NCBI RefSeq assembly: GCF_043555935.1 | Contig: NZ_JBIGIB010000001.1 | Location: 1,302,001 to 1,366,000 of the forward strand | Source: Pelomonas baiyunensis | GTDB lineage: Bacteria > Pseudomonadota > Gammaproteobacteria > Burkholderiales > Burkholderiaceae_C | Length of the DNA: 64,000 bases | Direction: 5' to 3' | In this document: piece by piece, positions 34,172-43,366 of the stretch | How the letters are laid out: every line of letters begins with the position of its first letter | Position numbering within the stretch: position 1 is the first letter of the stretch | Translations under genes and position numbers: made by a program | Notes under the pieces: model-generated | Database searches by the model: none | What the model saw: the letters and a program-made list of their open reading frames with translations, nothing else | What the model was told of the DNA's origin: nothing

Positions 34172-34960
34172 ATGGATCTGGGTTTGAAGGGCCGCTGGGC
34201 CCTGGTGTGTGCGGCCAGCAAAGGCCTGGGGCGCGGTTGCGCCGAAGCGCTGGTGGGCGAGGGCGCGAACGTCGTGATCACCGCGCGCGGCGAGGCCGAC
34301 CTGCAGGCCACGGCCGAGGCGCTGCGCCGCCTGAACCCCGCAGTGGAAGTGCGCACCGTGGCGGGCGACATCGCGACGCCGGAAGGCCGTGCGGCCGCAC
34401 TGGCCGCCTGCCCGCAGGTGGACATCCTCATCAACAACGCCGGCGGCCCGCCGCCCGGTGATTTCCGCGACTGGGGGCGGGAGCAGTGGCTCGCCGCACT
34501 GGACGCCAACATGCTGGCTCCGATCGAGCTGATCAAGGCGACCGTCGATGGCATGGCCGCCCGTGGCTTTGGTCGGGTCGTGAACATCACCTCGGGCGCC
34601 GTGAAGGCGCCGATTGATGTGCTGGGCCTGTCCAACGGCGCGCGCTCCGGCCTGACCGGATTCGTGGCCGGCGTGGCGCGCCAGCCGCGACTGGCCGGCG
34701 CCAACGTGACGATCAACAACCTGCTGCCCGGCGCGTTCGACACCGAGCGCCTGCGCAAGACCTTGGCGGCCGGCGCCGCGAAATCGGGCCTGACGGCGGA
34801 AGACGCGGCGGCCCGGCGTCGTTCCAGCATCCCGGCCCAGCGCTTCGGCACGGCGGCCGAGTTCGGCGCCATTTGCGCCATGCTGTGCAGTGAGCAAGCG
34901 GCTTACTTGACCGGGCAGAACATCCTGCTCGACGGCGGCAACTACACCGGAACGTTCTGA
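34172..34960 (+). CDS. SDR-like protein with altered active site
   Basis: A 262-residue Rossmann-fold protein of the short-chain dehydrogenase superfamily. The dinucleotide motif reads CAASKGLGRG and NNAGG follows strand four, so cofactor binding is plausible. After the Ser in ITSGAVK, the positions that normally hold Tyr and Lys read Ser and Arg in LGLSNGARSGL, so the classical catalytic pair is missing. A known SDR subgroup annotated as 3-oxoacyl-ACP reductase-like shares this, and its activity is unclear. GGGAGGG upstream fixes the ATG at 34172. Its stop overlaps the next start by one base (TGATG), so it is co-translated with the penicillin-acylase-family enzyme. Confidence 0.88.
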   Translation: MDLGLKGRWALVCAASKGLGRGCAEALVGEGANVVITARGEADLQATAEALRRLNPAVEVRTVAGDIATPEGRAAALAACPQVDILINNAGGPPPGDFRDWGREQWLAALDANMLAPIELIKATVDGMAARGFGRVVNITSGAVKAPIDVLGLSNGARSGLTGFVAGVARQPRLAGANVTINNLLPGAFDTERLRKTLAAGAAKSGLTAEDAAARRRSSIPAQRFGTAAEFGAICAMLCSEQAAYLTGQNILLDGGNYTGTF

Positions 34961-37320
34961 TGAAGTGGTTCAAACGACTGAGCCTGGGCCTGCTGGTGAC
35001 CGTGGGTGTGCTGGGCCTTGCGGTGTGGTTGCTGCTGCGCGGCAGCCTTGCGCGGCTGGATGGCGATGTGGCGTTGCCCGGCCTGCAAGGGCCCGTGGAG
35101 GTGCAGCGTGACGAGCGGGGCTACGTCACGGTGACGGCCGAGCACCGGCTGGATGCCGCGCGGGCGCTGGGCTGGGTGCACGCGCAGGAGCGGTTCTTTC
35201 AGATGGACCTGATGCGCCGCAACGCGGCGGGAGAGTTGTCGGCGCTGGTGGGGCCGAAGGCGTTGGAAGTGGACAAGCAGCGGCGCCTGCACCGCTTCCG
35301 TCACCGGGCAGAGTTGGTGGTGAAGCGGCTTTCGCCCGAGGAGCGCGCGTTGGGCGAGGCCTATGCCCACGGCGTGAATGCCGGCTTGGCCGCACTGGCG
35401 GTGCGGCCGCCGGAGTACCTGCTGCTGCGCCAGTCGCCCCAGCCCTGGGTTCCGGCCGACTCGCTGCTGGTGGCCTACGGCATGTACCTGGACCTGCAGC
35501 GCGGCCAGGGGCGCGACGACATCGCCAACGGGCTGCTGAAGCAGGCCGTGCCGGCCGACTGGTACGCGTTCCTGGTGCAGCACAGTGCCGATTGGCAGGC
35601 GCCGTTGGACGACAGCCGCGTGTCGGCCGTGCCGCTGCCCGAGTCGCCGCTGCCCGCGTGGCTGCGCGGCGCCAAGGTGGCTTGCAGCGACTGCAGCCTG
35701 CAGGACGCGCGAGACATCGGCAGCAACAACTGGGCCGTGTCGGGCGCGCGCACCGCCGACGGCCGCGCCATCGTGGCGGACGACATGCACCTGGGCCTGC
35801 GCGTGCCGGGCACGTGGTTCAAGGCGCGGCTGAAGTGGAAGGCCGAGGGCCAGGCGCGTGAGGTGGCGGGCGTCAGCCTGCCTGGGGCGCCGCTCATCGT
35901 GGCGGGCAGCAATGGGCATGTGGCCTGGGGCTTCACGAACACGACATCGGACTGGTCGGATGTGGTGAGCCTGCCGCTGAGCGCCAACGGCCAAGGGTAT
36001 GTGGTGGCCGGGCGCGACATGCCCTGGAGCCGGGCGGTGGAGCGCATTGAAGTGGCCGGGCAGGCGGCGGTGGACTTCGAGGTGCGTGAAACGCCCTGGG
36101 GGCCCGTCATGCCCGAGCGGGCACCGGCCGGGCGGGCCTACGTGCTGCGCTGGGTGGCCCACGACCTGGACGCCATGAACCTGCGCCTGATGCAGATGGA
36201 GCAAGCGCGCAGTGTGGACGACGCGGTGCGCTTGGCCGCCAGGGCGGGCATGCCCGCGCAAAACCTGATGGTGGCGGATGCGCGGGGCCGCATCGGCTGG
36301 ACGGTGATGGGGGTCATTCCGCGCCGCGTGTCGACGCAGGACATGGCCGTGCCGCAGGACTGGAGCGACGGCCGCTCCGCCTGGCAGGGCGCCGTGCCTG
36401 CTGCCGACCAACCCCGCGTGGTAGACCCGGCGGATGGCCGGCTCTGGACCGCCAACGCCCGCATGGTGGGCGGCGATGCGCTGCGATTGCTGGGCAACGG
36501 TGGCTATGACCTCGGCGCCCGCGCGCAGCAGATCCGAGACGCCCTGCGGGCCCGCAACACCTTCGACGAGGCGGCGCTGCACGCCATCCAGCTCGACCAC
36601 CGCGCGGTGTTGCTGCAGCGCTGGCGCCAGTTGCTGCTGGACCGCGTGCTGACGCCGGAATTCGTGGCCGCTCACGGCCTGGCCGACTACCGCGAGCAGG
36701 TGGACAAGACCGCCGATGCAGCCCGCCCCGAAGCCGTGGGCTACCTGCTGGTGCGCAGCTTCCGGGAGCAGACGCTCAAGACCGTGTTCGCCCCGTTGGC
36801 GGCGCGGCTGGAAGCCGAAGGCTCGCGGCTGCGCGACCTGATGATGGTGCCGGAGACCCCGGGCTGGGCGCTCATCCAGGCGCGCCGGGCCGACACCTTG
36901 CCCGAGGGTCACGCCAGCTGGGAGGCGCTGCTTCAACGCGCGGTGCTGGACAGCCGGGCCGAGTTGCTGGGCAAGTTCGGCAGCCTTGGCGCCGCGCACT
37001 GGGGCGCGGAGAACCTGACGGCCATGCGCCACCCGCTGTCGGCCGCGGTGCCTGCGCTGGGGCGCTGGCTCGACATGCCCGAGGCGCCCATGGCCGGCGA
37101 CAGCCACATGCCGCGGGTGCACAACCACGGCCATGGCCAAAGCGAGCGCATGGTGGTGTCGCCGGGGCATGAGGAAGACGGCTTGCTGGTCATTCCCGGC
37201 GGCCAAAGCGGGCATCCGCTCTCGCCGTACTACCGCAGTGACCATGCCGCGTGGCAGGCCGGCGAAGCGCTGCCCTTCTTGCCCGGGCCGCCGCAGCACC
37301 GCGTGTCGATGCGGCCCTGA
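34960..37320 (+). CDS. Penicillin acylase family (Ntn-hydrolase) protein
   Basis: A 786-residue precursor of an N-terminal nucleophile hydrolase. An N-terminal membrane segment (LGLLVTVGVLGLAVWLLL) directs it to the periplasm. The alpha part includes RDERGYVTVTAEHRLDAARALGWVHAQERFFQMDLMRR, here cited as its first and last motifs (RDERGYVTV, HAQERFFQMDL). Autocatalytic cleavage is expected before the Ser of DIGSNNWAVSG (near residue 253), which becomes the nucleophile of the beta chain; GFTNTTSDWSDV and DLDAMNLRLMQM support the family. Members cleave amide bonds of penicillins, acyl-homoserine lactones or other N-acyl compounds; which applies cannot be decided. It overlaps the SDR-like gene by one base. 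Confidence 0.92.
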   Translation: MKWFKRLSLGLLVTVGVLGLAVWLLLRGSLARLDGDVALPGLQGPVEVQRDERGYVTVTAEHRLDAARALGWVHAQERFFQMDLMRRNAAGELSALVGPKALEVDKQRRLHRFRHRAELVVKRLSPEERALGEAYAHGVNAGLAALAVRPPEYLLLRQSPQPWVPADSLLVAYGMYLDLQRGQGRDDIANGLLKQAVPADWYAFLVQHSADWQAPLDDSRVSAVPLPESPLPAWLRGAKVACSDCSLQDARDIGSNNWAVSGARTADGRAIVADDMHLGLRVPGTWFKARLKWKAEGQAREVAGVSLPGAPLIVAGSNGHVAWGFTNTTSDWSDVVSLPLSANGQGYVVAGRDMPWSRAVERIEVAGQAAVDFEVRETPWGPVMPERAPAGRAYVLRWVAHDLDAMNLRLMQMEQARSVDDAVRLAARAGMPAQNLMVADARGRIGWTVMGVIPRRVSTQDMAVPQDWSDGRSAWQGAVPAADQPRVVDPADGRLWTANARMVGGDALRLLGNGGYDLGARAQQIRDALRARNTFDEAALHAIQLDHRAVLLQRWRQLLLDRVLTPEFVAAHGLADYREQVDKTADAARPEAVGYLLVRSFREQTLKTVFAPLAARLEAEGSRLRDLMMVPETPGWALIQARRADTLPEGHASWEALLQRAVLDSRAELLGKFGSLGAAHWGAENLTAMRHPLSAAVPALGRWLDMPEAPMAGDSHMPRVHNHGHGQSERMVVSPGHEEDGLLVIPGGQSGHPLSPYYRSDHAAWQAGEALPFLPGPPQHRVSMRP

Positions 37321-37459
37321 ACACCGTGCCCATGCCCGCCCATGCTCGACCGAGGAGCCTGATTCCGGCGACCCGGCTCGTGTGTCCGACGGATGCGGGC
37401 CACCGGGTGGCCTGGGCACAATTCGCGGCTCGCAAAAAGCTTTCCTGGAGGACCTGATC

Positions 37460-38407
37460 ATGAACAAGACCCTGATTGCCCTCGCGCTGACCGCCCTGGC
37501 TTCGTCGGCCATGGCCCAGACCGAAGAAGCCGGCTCCGCGGTGGAGAAGTGCTCGAAGAAGCTGGGCGTGCTGGCCGTGGCCGAGCCTCAGCATGGCTGG
37601 AACTACCTGTCGCAATACGGCCTGGGCTCCCCGGCCGCGTTGTTGCGCATGATGGTTCAGCAGTCGGGTTGCTTCGACGTGGTCGAGCGGGGCCAGGCCA
37701 TGCAGAACATCCAGCAAGAGCGGGCCCTGGCCGCCGCTGGCGAAATGCGCCAGGAGTCCAACATCGGCAAGGGCCAGATGCAGGCGGCCGACTTCGTCAT
37801 GACGCCCAATGTGCAGGTGGGTGCCAACACCAGCGGCGGTGTGGGGGGCTTCCTGGGCGGCAAGCTGGGCATCATCGGCGCGATTGCGGGCGGCTTGAAG
37901 TTCAAGGACGCGTCCACCAGCCTGATGCTGGCTGACGTGCGCTCCAGCATCCAGGTCGCGGCGGCTGAGGGCAAGGCCAGCAAGATGGACTTCTCCATCG
38001 GCGGCTGGGGCTTTGGCGGCGGTGCCGTGGGCGGCATGGGCGGCTACACCAGCACGGCCGAGGGCAAGCTGATTGCCGCCAGCTTCCTGGACAACTACAA
38101 CAAGATCGTGCTGGCCATCCGCGACCAGGCCAGCCTGGTGCGCTCGGGCAGTGCATCGGGCGATGCCAACGCGGCTGCGTCCACCCCGGCGGCGGCCCCG
38201 ATTCCGGCGGGCCAGATGCTGGCGGCCAAGATCTCCAACGTGAAGGCCTACGCGCAGCCGTCGCGCGACGCCAAGGTGGTGGCCACGCTGAACCGCAGCG
38301 ATGAACTGGTGGCCACGGGCGAGGTGAAGGACGGCTTCGTGAAGGTGGACGCCGCCAACTTCAGCGGCTGGGTGCAGCGCACGCTGGTCATGCCCATCGG
38401 GCGTTGA
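37460..38407 (+). CDS. CsgG-like exported protein with C-terminal SH3-type domain
   Basis: A 315-residue exported protein. The signal peptide is IALALTALASSAMAQ. Residues about 30-215 resemble the CsgG/curli-assembly family (GCFDVVERGQAMQNIQQERAL, MQAADFVMTPNV), with two glycine-rich stretches around GGVGGFLGGKLGIIGAIAGG and GGWGFGGGAVGGMGG. An Ala/Pro linker leads to a bacterial SH3-type domain at about 250-315 (NVKAYAQPSRDAKVVATL ... FSGWVQRTLV), which usually binds cell-wall peptides. There is no lipobox cysteine, unlike CsgG itself. No curli genes are nearby. GGAGGA at 37447-37452 fixes the ATG at 37460. An SDR gene begins two bases after its stop. Confidence 0.8.
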   Translation: MNKTLIALALTALASSAMAQTEEAGSAVEKCSKKLGVLAVAEPQHGWNYLSQYGLGSPAALLRMMVQQSGCFDVVERGQAMQNIQQERALAAAGEMRQESNIGKGQMQAADFVMTPNVQVGANTSGGVGGFLGGKLGIIGAIAGGLKFKDASTSLMLADVRSSIQVAAAEGKASKMDFSIGGWGFGGGAVGGMGGYTSTAEGKLIAASFLDNYNKIVLAIRDQASLVRSGSASGDANAAASTPAAAPIPAGQMLAAKISNVKAYAQPSRDAKVVATLNRSDELVATGEVKDGFVKVDAANFSGWVQRTLVMPIGR

Positions 38408-38409
38408 GC

Positions 38410-39135
38410 ATGAAGGTCGCGTGCATCACCGGCGCGGGGTCCGGCATCGGCCGTGCGGTGGCGCGTGCGCTGGCGGCCGAGGGCTGGAGTCTGGCCTTGA
38501 TCGGGCGGCGCGAGGCTGCGCTGCGCGAGACCTGCCCCGACGCGCTGGTGCTGCCCACCGACGTGACGGATGAGCAGCAGGTGGCCGCAGCGTTCCAGTC
38601 GCTGCAAGCGCACTTCGGCCGGCTCGATCTGCTGTTCAACAACGCCGGCATCGGCGCGCGCCCGGTCTCGGTGGATGAACTCACCGTGGCCGAGTGGCGG
38701 GCGGTGGTGGACACCAACCTCACCGGCAGTTTTCTGTGTGCACGCGCCGCGTTCGGGCTGATGAAAGCCCAGCAGCCGCGAGGTGGCCGCATCATCAACA
38801 ACGGCTCCATCTCGGCCCACGCACCGCGGCCGTTCTCGGCGCCTTACACGTCCACCAAGCACGCGATGACCGGGCTCACCAAGGCCCTCAGCCTGGACGG
38901 CCGGGCCTTCGACATCGCCTGCGGACAGATCGACATCGGCAACGCCGCCACCGACATGACCGACAAGATGGCCGCCGGCATCCTGCAAGCGCACGGGGCG
39001 GTGATGCCCGAGCCGCGCATGGATGTGCAGGACGTGGCCCGGGCCGTGGTCTACATGGCCGGCTTGCCGCTGAGTGCCAACGTGCAGTCCATGACCGTCA
39101 TGGCGACGCACATGCCTTTCGTCGGCCGCGGCTGA
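38410..39135 (+). CDS. SDR-family oxidoreductase
   Basis: A 241-residue classical short-chain dehydrogenase with a full motif set: TGAGSGIG at about residues 8-15, NNAGIG after strand four, catalytic Ser in NGSISAHAP and YTSTK with Tyr and Lys. Substrate unknown. The ATG at 38410 is two bases after the CsgG-like gene stop; a TTG six bases upstream is in frame but less likely. Transcription is probably shared with the preceding gene although no functional link is evident. Confidence 0.88.
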   Translation: MKVACITGAGSGIGRAVARALAAEGWSLALIGRREAALRETCPDALVLPTDVTDEQQVAAAFQSLQAHFGRLDLLFNNAGIGARPVSVDELTVAEWRAVVDTNLTGSFLCARAAFGLMKAQQPRGGRIINNGSISAHAPRPFSAPYTSTKHAMTGLTKALSLDGRAFDIACGQIDIGNAATDMTDKMAAGILQAHGAVMPEPRMDVQDVARAVVYMAGLPLSANVQSMTVMATHMPFVGRG

Positions 39136-39154
39136 GCCATCGCACAATTCCGGC

Positions 39155-39457
39155 ATGGCTGTTTTTCGTACCTTGCTGCGCCTGGCGGTGATCGTGGCCG
39201 GCGCTGTGGTGGGGCTGGCGCTGTTTCTGCTGGCTGCCTTGGCATTCGTCGTGTTTGCGGTGGTGCGCCTGCTCACCGGTCGCAAGCCCGACCTGACGTT
39301 TCGCGTGAACCGCAACCCTTGGGCCAGTCGCAGTCAACCGGCCGGTGACGTGGTGGATGTGGAGGCGCGCGAAGTGGCCGAACCTGGCGTTGCATCAGCC
39401 CCGACGCCGGCCACTCGCACCGCGGCGTTGCCTCTGCGGGGGCCGGAGCAGGGCTGA
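39155..39457 (+). CDS. Small membrane protein of unknown function
   Basis: A 100-residue protein with an N-terminal hydrophobic region long enough for one or two membrane spans (LLRLAVIVAGAVVGLALFLL followed by AALAFVVFAVVRLL), a basic boundary, then a polar Pro/Ala-rich tail. I do not recognise a family. CACAAT at 39143-39148 lies six bases before the ATG and there is no ribosome-binding site, so a leaderless transcript is possible. Confidence 0.6.
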   Translation: MAVFRTLLRLAVIVAGAVVGLALFLLAALAFVVFAVVRLLTGRKPDLTFRVNRNPWASRSQPAGDVVDVEAREVAEPGVASAPTPATRTAALPLRGPEQG

Positions 39458-39506
39458 ACGGCGGAGCGCCGGTGGCCGAGGCGCTGAGGCCTTGCCGCGC
39501 GGTCCG

Positions 39507-40211
39507 TCAGGGCAGTTCCACCGGGCCGTACCAGGTGCGCGCGCTGCTGCGGTTGTTGTCGCTGTCGGTCATGACCGCCATGCTGCTCAGCGCGCCCGGG
39601 GCCTCGCCGAAGGCCCGCTGGAAATCGGCGGCCAGGTCGCGACGGTGGTCGCGCCAGCGGCGCAACTCGGCAGGACCCGAGTCCACCACGATCTTTCGGA
39701 TGCGGTCGCTGCGCGGGTTGATCACGACCGTGCCCACGGGCAATTTGCTGTCCCAGACGTACATCAGCGTGGCGTAGGGCGGCATTTCGCCCGTCAGCGC
39801 CTGGGCCAGCTCGAACTTCATGCGGGTGCGCAGCGGCAGCCGCTCCATGTCGCCATCGAAGCCGAAGATGACCCGTGCCACGGAATCCTCGTGATCGACC
39901 TCCGAGACGTCGGCCCCGGGGATCAGGCTTTGTACCCACCAGGAAAAGCGCACTTCGCTGACATCGGAGCGTGTCGGTTGAATCCGTTTGCGCCAGATGC
40001 TGGCCGAGCGCTCCGAGTACGCCATCAGCGCGGCGCGCCCGTCCTTTTGGGTCCAGCTGTAGCGCGTGGCGGCTTTGCCTGGCAGGGGCAACGATTGCCA
40101 GCCATCGGCGTCCACCGCGGTGGGGGGCGGCGGGCTGGCGCAGCCCATCAGGGCCATCGCCAGGGCACCAGCGAGCACCCAACGGCCGTGAGCGCGAGAA
40201 GCAGGGAACAT
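39507..40211 (-). CDS. DUF3047-family lipoprotein
   Basis: A 234-residue predicted lipoprotein: signal peptide VLAGALAMALMGC with a lipobox LMGC, Cys near residue 24. The mature part matches the DUF3047 family, with TRYSWTQKDGRAALMAYSERSASIW, RVIFGFDGD and ATLMYVWDSKLPVGTVV. Function not established. The ATG at 40211 coincides with the last base of rsgA's stop region (the genes share one base), so it is translated after rsgA. The usual DUF3047 length is similar. Confidence 0.82.
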   Translation of the reverse strand: MFPASRAHGRWVLAGALAMALMGCASPPPPTAVDADGWQSLPLPGKAATRYSWTQKDGRAALMAYSERSASIWRKRIQPTRSDVSEVRFSWWVQSLIPGADVSEVDHEDSVARVIFGFDGDMERLPLRTRMKFELAQALTGEMPPYATLMYVWDSKLPVGTVVINPRSDRIRKIVVDSGPAELRRWRDHRRDLAADFQRAFGEAPGALSSMAVMTDSDNNRSSARTWYGPVELP

Positions 40212-41116
40212 CACCAAACCTTGCGTTGCAGTTCTTCGAGGATTTCCCCGTAGATACGGTAACGGCTGGCGCTGATCAAGCCTGCGTCGACCGCGGCACG
40301 CACGCCGCAGCCCGGTTCGTGAACATGTGAACAGTTGTGGAAACGGCAATCGGCGTGTTCGCGCAGATCGGGCATGTGCCGCCACAGCTGGGCGGCGTCG
40401 ATCTGGCGCAGGCCGAACTCCTGAAAACCGGGCGAGTCGATCAACGCGGTTGCGTGGCTGGGGTCCGTCCAGTACCACTGCGTGGTGGTGGTGGTGTGGC
40501 GACCGGAATTGAGTGCCTGCGAGATTTCGCCCACCTGCGCCTGCGCGTCGGCCACCAGCAGGTTGATCAGGGTGCTCTTGCCGGTGCCGCTGGGGCCCAG
40601 CACGAAGCTGCGCTGGCCTTGCAGCCAGGGCATCAGCGTGGCGCGGGAGCCCTCGGGGTCGGCCTTCAAGGCCACCTCGAACACGGTCAGGCCCATGGCG
40701 CGGTAAGCGGCCAGCCGATCACGCGCCGCGGCGGTGGCGGGCAGGTCGGTCTTGTTGAGCGCAATGGCGGCGCGAATGCCCGCTGAATCGGCGGCAATCA
40801 ACGCGCGGCTGAGCTGGCTCTCGCTGAACACCGGCTCCACGGCCACCAACACAAGCAACTGGTCGAGGTTGGCGGCGAAGCTTTTGGTCTTCCATTCGTC
40901 TTGCCGGAACAGCAGGTTGCGTCGCGGTTCGACCGCTTCAATCACGCCTTCGTCAGCGCTGGCCGGAGCAAAGCGCACCTGGTCGCCGACGACTGCGTCG
41001 CTCTTCTTGCCGCGTGGGTGGCACACCAGGCGCCGGCCGTCGGCGTCTTCCACGATGTAGTGGCGGCCGTGGCCGCGCACCACCAGGCCCAGGTCCAGCG
41101 CCTGGAACTTGCTCAT
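40211..41116 (-). CDS. rsgA: Ribosome small subunit-dependent GTPase A
   Basis: Late 30S ribosome assembly factor with GTPase activity. The 301-residue protein has an N-terminal OB fold (about residues 1-75), then a circularly permuted GTPase domain in the order G4 (NKTD), G1 (GPSGTGKSTLIN), G3 (DSPG), and a C-terminal zinc-binding segment CRFHNCSHVHEPGC. This order is diagnostic for RsgA/YjeQ. The ATG at 41116 overlaps the stop of the dehydratase gene by four bases; an upstream in-frame start would run into that gene. It forms a minus-strand cluster with the M48 protease, the dehydratase and the DUF3047 lipoprotein. Confidence 0.96.
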   Translation of the reverse strand: MSKFQALDLGLVVRGHGRHYIVEDADGRRLVCHPRGKKSDAVVGDQVRFAPASADEGVIEAVEPRRNLLFRQDEWKTKSFAANLDQLLVLVAVEPVFSESQLSRALIAADSAGIRAAIALNKTDLPATAAARDRLAAYRAMGLTVFEVALKADPEGSRATLMPWLQGQRSFVLGPSGTGKSTLINLLVADAQAQVGEISQALNSGRHTTTTTQWYWTDPSHATALIDSPGFQEFGLRQIDAAQLWRHMPDLREHADCRFHNCSHVHEPGCGVRAAVDAGLISASRYRIYGEILEELQRKVW

Positions 41117-41448
41117 GCGGCCGAGGCTTCCGGCAGGGCGCTGACCTGCGCCGCGCAGATGGCGTCGTTCAATGTGAGCCCGTTGCGCGAGTGCGTGGTG
41201 TAGCTGACCGTGCACGCGTTGAAGCTCACCAGCAGTTCCGGGTGGTGGTCTTGCGCGTGGGCAATCTCGGCCACGGCGTCCACGAAGGCCATGGTCTGGT
41301 AGTAGTTGTCGAAGCCGAAGCGGCGCGCGATCAAGCGGTTCTCGGGGTCGGGCGTCCAGCCGGGCAGGGCGGCCAGCACGCGGGCGCGGGTGTCGGCATC
41401 CAGCAGCGGGGCCTTGGGGTCACATTGGGCGAGGAGCAGTTCGTTCAT
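41113..41448 (-). CDS. 4a-hydroxytetrahydrobiopterin dehydratase (pterin carbinolamine dehydratase)
   Basis: A 111-residue PCD/DCoH-family protein that dehydrates 4a-hydroxytetrahydropterin, recycling the cofactor of aromatic amino-acid hydroxylases. The active-site signature is visible as AQDHHPELLVSFNACTVSY followed by THSRNGLTLND. No phenylalanine hydroxylase gene is in the window; the same gene arrangement next to rsgA and an M48 protease is seen in other Burkholderiales as far as I recall. It overlaps rsgA by four bases and follows the protease gene by 32. Confidence 0.92.
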   Translation of the reverse strand: MNELLLAQCDPKAPLLDADTRARVLAALPGWTPDPENRLIARRFGFDNYYQTMAFVDAVAEIAHAQDHHPELLVSFNACTVSYTTHSRNGLTLNDAICAAQVSALPEASAA

Positions 41449-41480
41449 GCCAGGTCGAAAAGAGGAGTCGGGGCGGGCGT

Positions 41481-42755
41481 TCAGGCGGCCGCCAGCGCGG
41501 CCAGGCGTTCGGCAGCCGGCGGGTGCGAGTAGTAAAAGCGCGCGTAGACCGGGTCCGGCGTCAGCGTGCCGGCGTTGTCTTCATGCAGCTTGAGCAGGGC
41601 CGAGGCGAGGTCCGGGCCGCTGGCCTGGGCGCGGGCGTAGGCGTCGGCCTGGAACTCGTCGCGCCGCGAGAAATGGCTGGCGATCGGGGTGACGAAGAAC
41701 CCGAAGCTGGGGCCCACCAGCAGGAAGAGCATCAAGGCCAGGGCGTCATTCGGGGCCGCCAGGCTGGGTTGCACGCCCAGGCCGAGGTAGAAGGCCGGTT
41801 GCTGGGCCAACCAGCCCAGCAGCGCGAAGCCGGCCAGGCTCATGGCGAACATCAGCGCAATGCGTTTGGTGATGTGGCGGTGTTTGAAGTGGCCCAACTC
41901 GTGCGCCAGCACGGCCTCCACCTCGCCGCCGTTGAGCTTGGTGAGCAAGGTGTCGAAGAACACCACCCGCTTGGCCGGGCCGAAGCCGCTGAAGTAGGCG
42001 TTGCCATGGGCCGAGCGGCGGCTGCCGTCCATCACGAACAAGCCCTTGGCGGCAAAGCCGCAGCGGGCCATCAAGCGCTCCACGCGCTCCTTCAGGGCGG
42101 TGTCGGTCAGGGGCTCGAACTTGTTGAACAGCGGCGCAATCAGCGTGGGGTAGAGCACCATGACGAGCAGGTTGAAGCCCATCCACGCGCCCCAGGCCCA
42201 CAGCCACCAGCGCGGGCCGGCCGCGCCCATCAGCCACAGGATCAACGCCACGATGGGCAGACCGAGTGCGGCCCCCACCAGCAGGCCTTTGAACAAGTCG
42301 GCCACGAACAGCCGCAGGTTGGTGCGGTTGAACCCGAAGGCCTGCTCGATGCGGAAGGTGGACCACCACTCCCACGGCAGGTCCAGCAGCGAGCCAATCA
42401 GCACGAAGCAGCCGATCAAACCCAGCTGATACCCCATCGGCTGCCAGCCAGCCGGCAGCGCTTCGCTCCAGGCCAGCACGCCGGTGTTCAGGTGATGCAG
42501 GCCGCCCAGCAGCGTCCAGCCCAGCAGCACCGCGGCGTTGAAGGCCAGCGCCAGCAGCCCGAAGCGGGCGCGTGCCACGGTGTAGTCGGCCGCCTTTTGG
42601 TGGGCCGCCAGCGTCACGTGGCCCTCGAAGGCCGCGGGCACGGCCCCGCGATGGGCGGCCACGTGGCGGATTTGGCGCGAGGACAGCCAAAACTTGGCAA
42701 GGGTGGAGGCAGCGAGAGCCAGGGCAAACGCAAGGGACAACAGCGTGGCGGACAT
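41481..42755 (-). CDS. M48-family membrane zinc metalloprotease (Ste24-like)
   Basis: A 424-residue multi-span protease of the CAAX-prenyl-protease-1/Ste24 group of family M48. Several hydrophobic segments surround the catalytic HExxH, seen as AHELGHFKHRH near residue 290, with the third ligand Glu in the region RRDEFQADAYA (about residue 365). Bacterial members take part in membrane-protein quality control rather than prenyl processing. It is the first gene of the minus-strand cluster that continues with the dehydratase and rsgA, and diverges from orn across 50 bases. Confidence 0.92.
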   Translation of the reverse strand: MSATLLSLAFALALAASTLAKFWLSSRQIRHVAAHRGAVPAAFEGHVTLAAHQKAADYTVARARFGLLALAFNAAVLLGWTLLGGLHHLNTGVLAWSEALPAGWQPMGYQLGLIGCFVLIGSLLDLPWEWWSTFRIEQAFGFNRTNLRLFVADLFKGLLVGAALGLPIVALILWLMGAAGPRWWLWAWGAWMGFNLLVMVLYPTLIAPLFNKFEPLTDTALKERVERLMARCGFAAKGLFVMDGSRRSAHGNAYFSGFGPAKRVVFFDTLLTKLNGGEVEAVLAHELGHFKHRHITKRIALMFAMSLAGFALLGWLAQQPAFYLGLGVQPSLAAPNDALALMLFLLVGPSFGFFVTPIASHFSRRDEFQADAYARAQASGPDLASALLKLHEDNAGTLTPDPVYARFYYSHPPAAERLAALAAA

Positions 42756-42805
42756 GCACCGAAGTTTAGGCTGCGAGAATTCTGGCCATTACCTGTGAGC
42801 CCATC

Positions 42806-43366
42806 ATGTCCGACACCCTTGCCCTGAGCGAAAACAACCTGATCTGGATCGACCTGGAGATGACCGGCCTGTATCCGGACAAGGACCGCATCATCGAAAT
42901 CGCCGTGGTGGTGACCGATGCCAACCTCGAGCGCCGCGTGGAAGGCCCGGTGTTTGCGGTGCACCAGAGCGACGCGACGCTGGACGCCATGGACAACTGG
43001 AACAAGGGCACGCACGGCAAAAGCGGCCTGATCGACCGGGTCAAGGCGTCCACCATCACCGAAGCCGAAGCTGCGGCCCAAACCATCGCCTTCCTCAAGA
43101 AGTACGTGCCCAAGGGCAAGAGCCCGATGTGCGGCAACAGCATCTGCCAGGACCGCCGCTTCCTTGCCAATTACATGCCTGAGCTGGAAGACTTTTTCCA
43201 CTATCGCAATCTGGATGTGTCCACGCTGAAGGAGCTCGCCAAACGTTGGAAGCCGTCAGCGCTGGAGGGTTTCAAGAAGGCGCAGAAGCACACGGCCCTG
43301 GCGGACATCCATGAGTCCATCGAGGAACTCATGCACTACCGCGGCAACTTCCTGAACTTGGCATGA
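42806..43366 (+). CDS. orn: Oligoribonuclease
   Basis: 3'-5' exoribonuclease that degrades di- and short oligoribonucleotides, including the pGpG made from cyclic di-GMP. The 186-residue protein has all DEDDh residues: Asp and Glu in IWIDLEMTGL, Asp in CQDRRFLANYMP with NSIC before it, and His-x-x-x-x-Asp in HTALADIHESI. Length and motif spacing match E. coli Orn. The ATG at 42806 is preceded by a short untranslated region. It overlaps the following small exported-protein gene by four bases. Confidence 0.96.
   Translation: MSDTLALSENNLIWIDLEMTGLYPDKDRIIEIAVVVTDANLERRVEGPVFAVHQSDATLDAMDNWNKGTHGKSGLIDRVKASTITEAEAAAQTIAFLKKYVPKGKSPMCGNSICQDRRFLANYMPELEDFFHYRNLDVSTLKELAKRWKPSALEGFKKAQKHTALADIHESIEELMHYRGNFLNLA

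Noticed and set aside
37398..37412. GGCCACC-G-GGTGGCC inverted repeat between the acylase and CsgG-like genes as a terminator.
   Set aside because: Almost no loop is possible without losing pairs and no T run follows; too weak to list as a feature.
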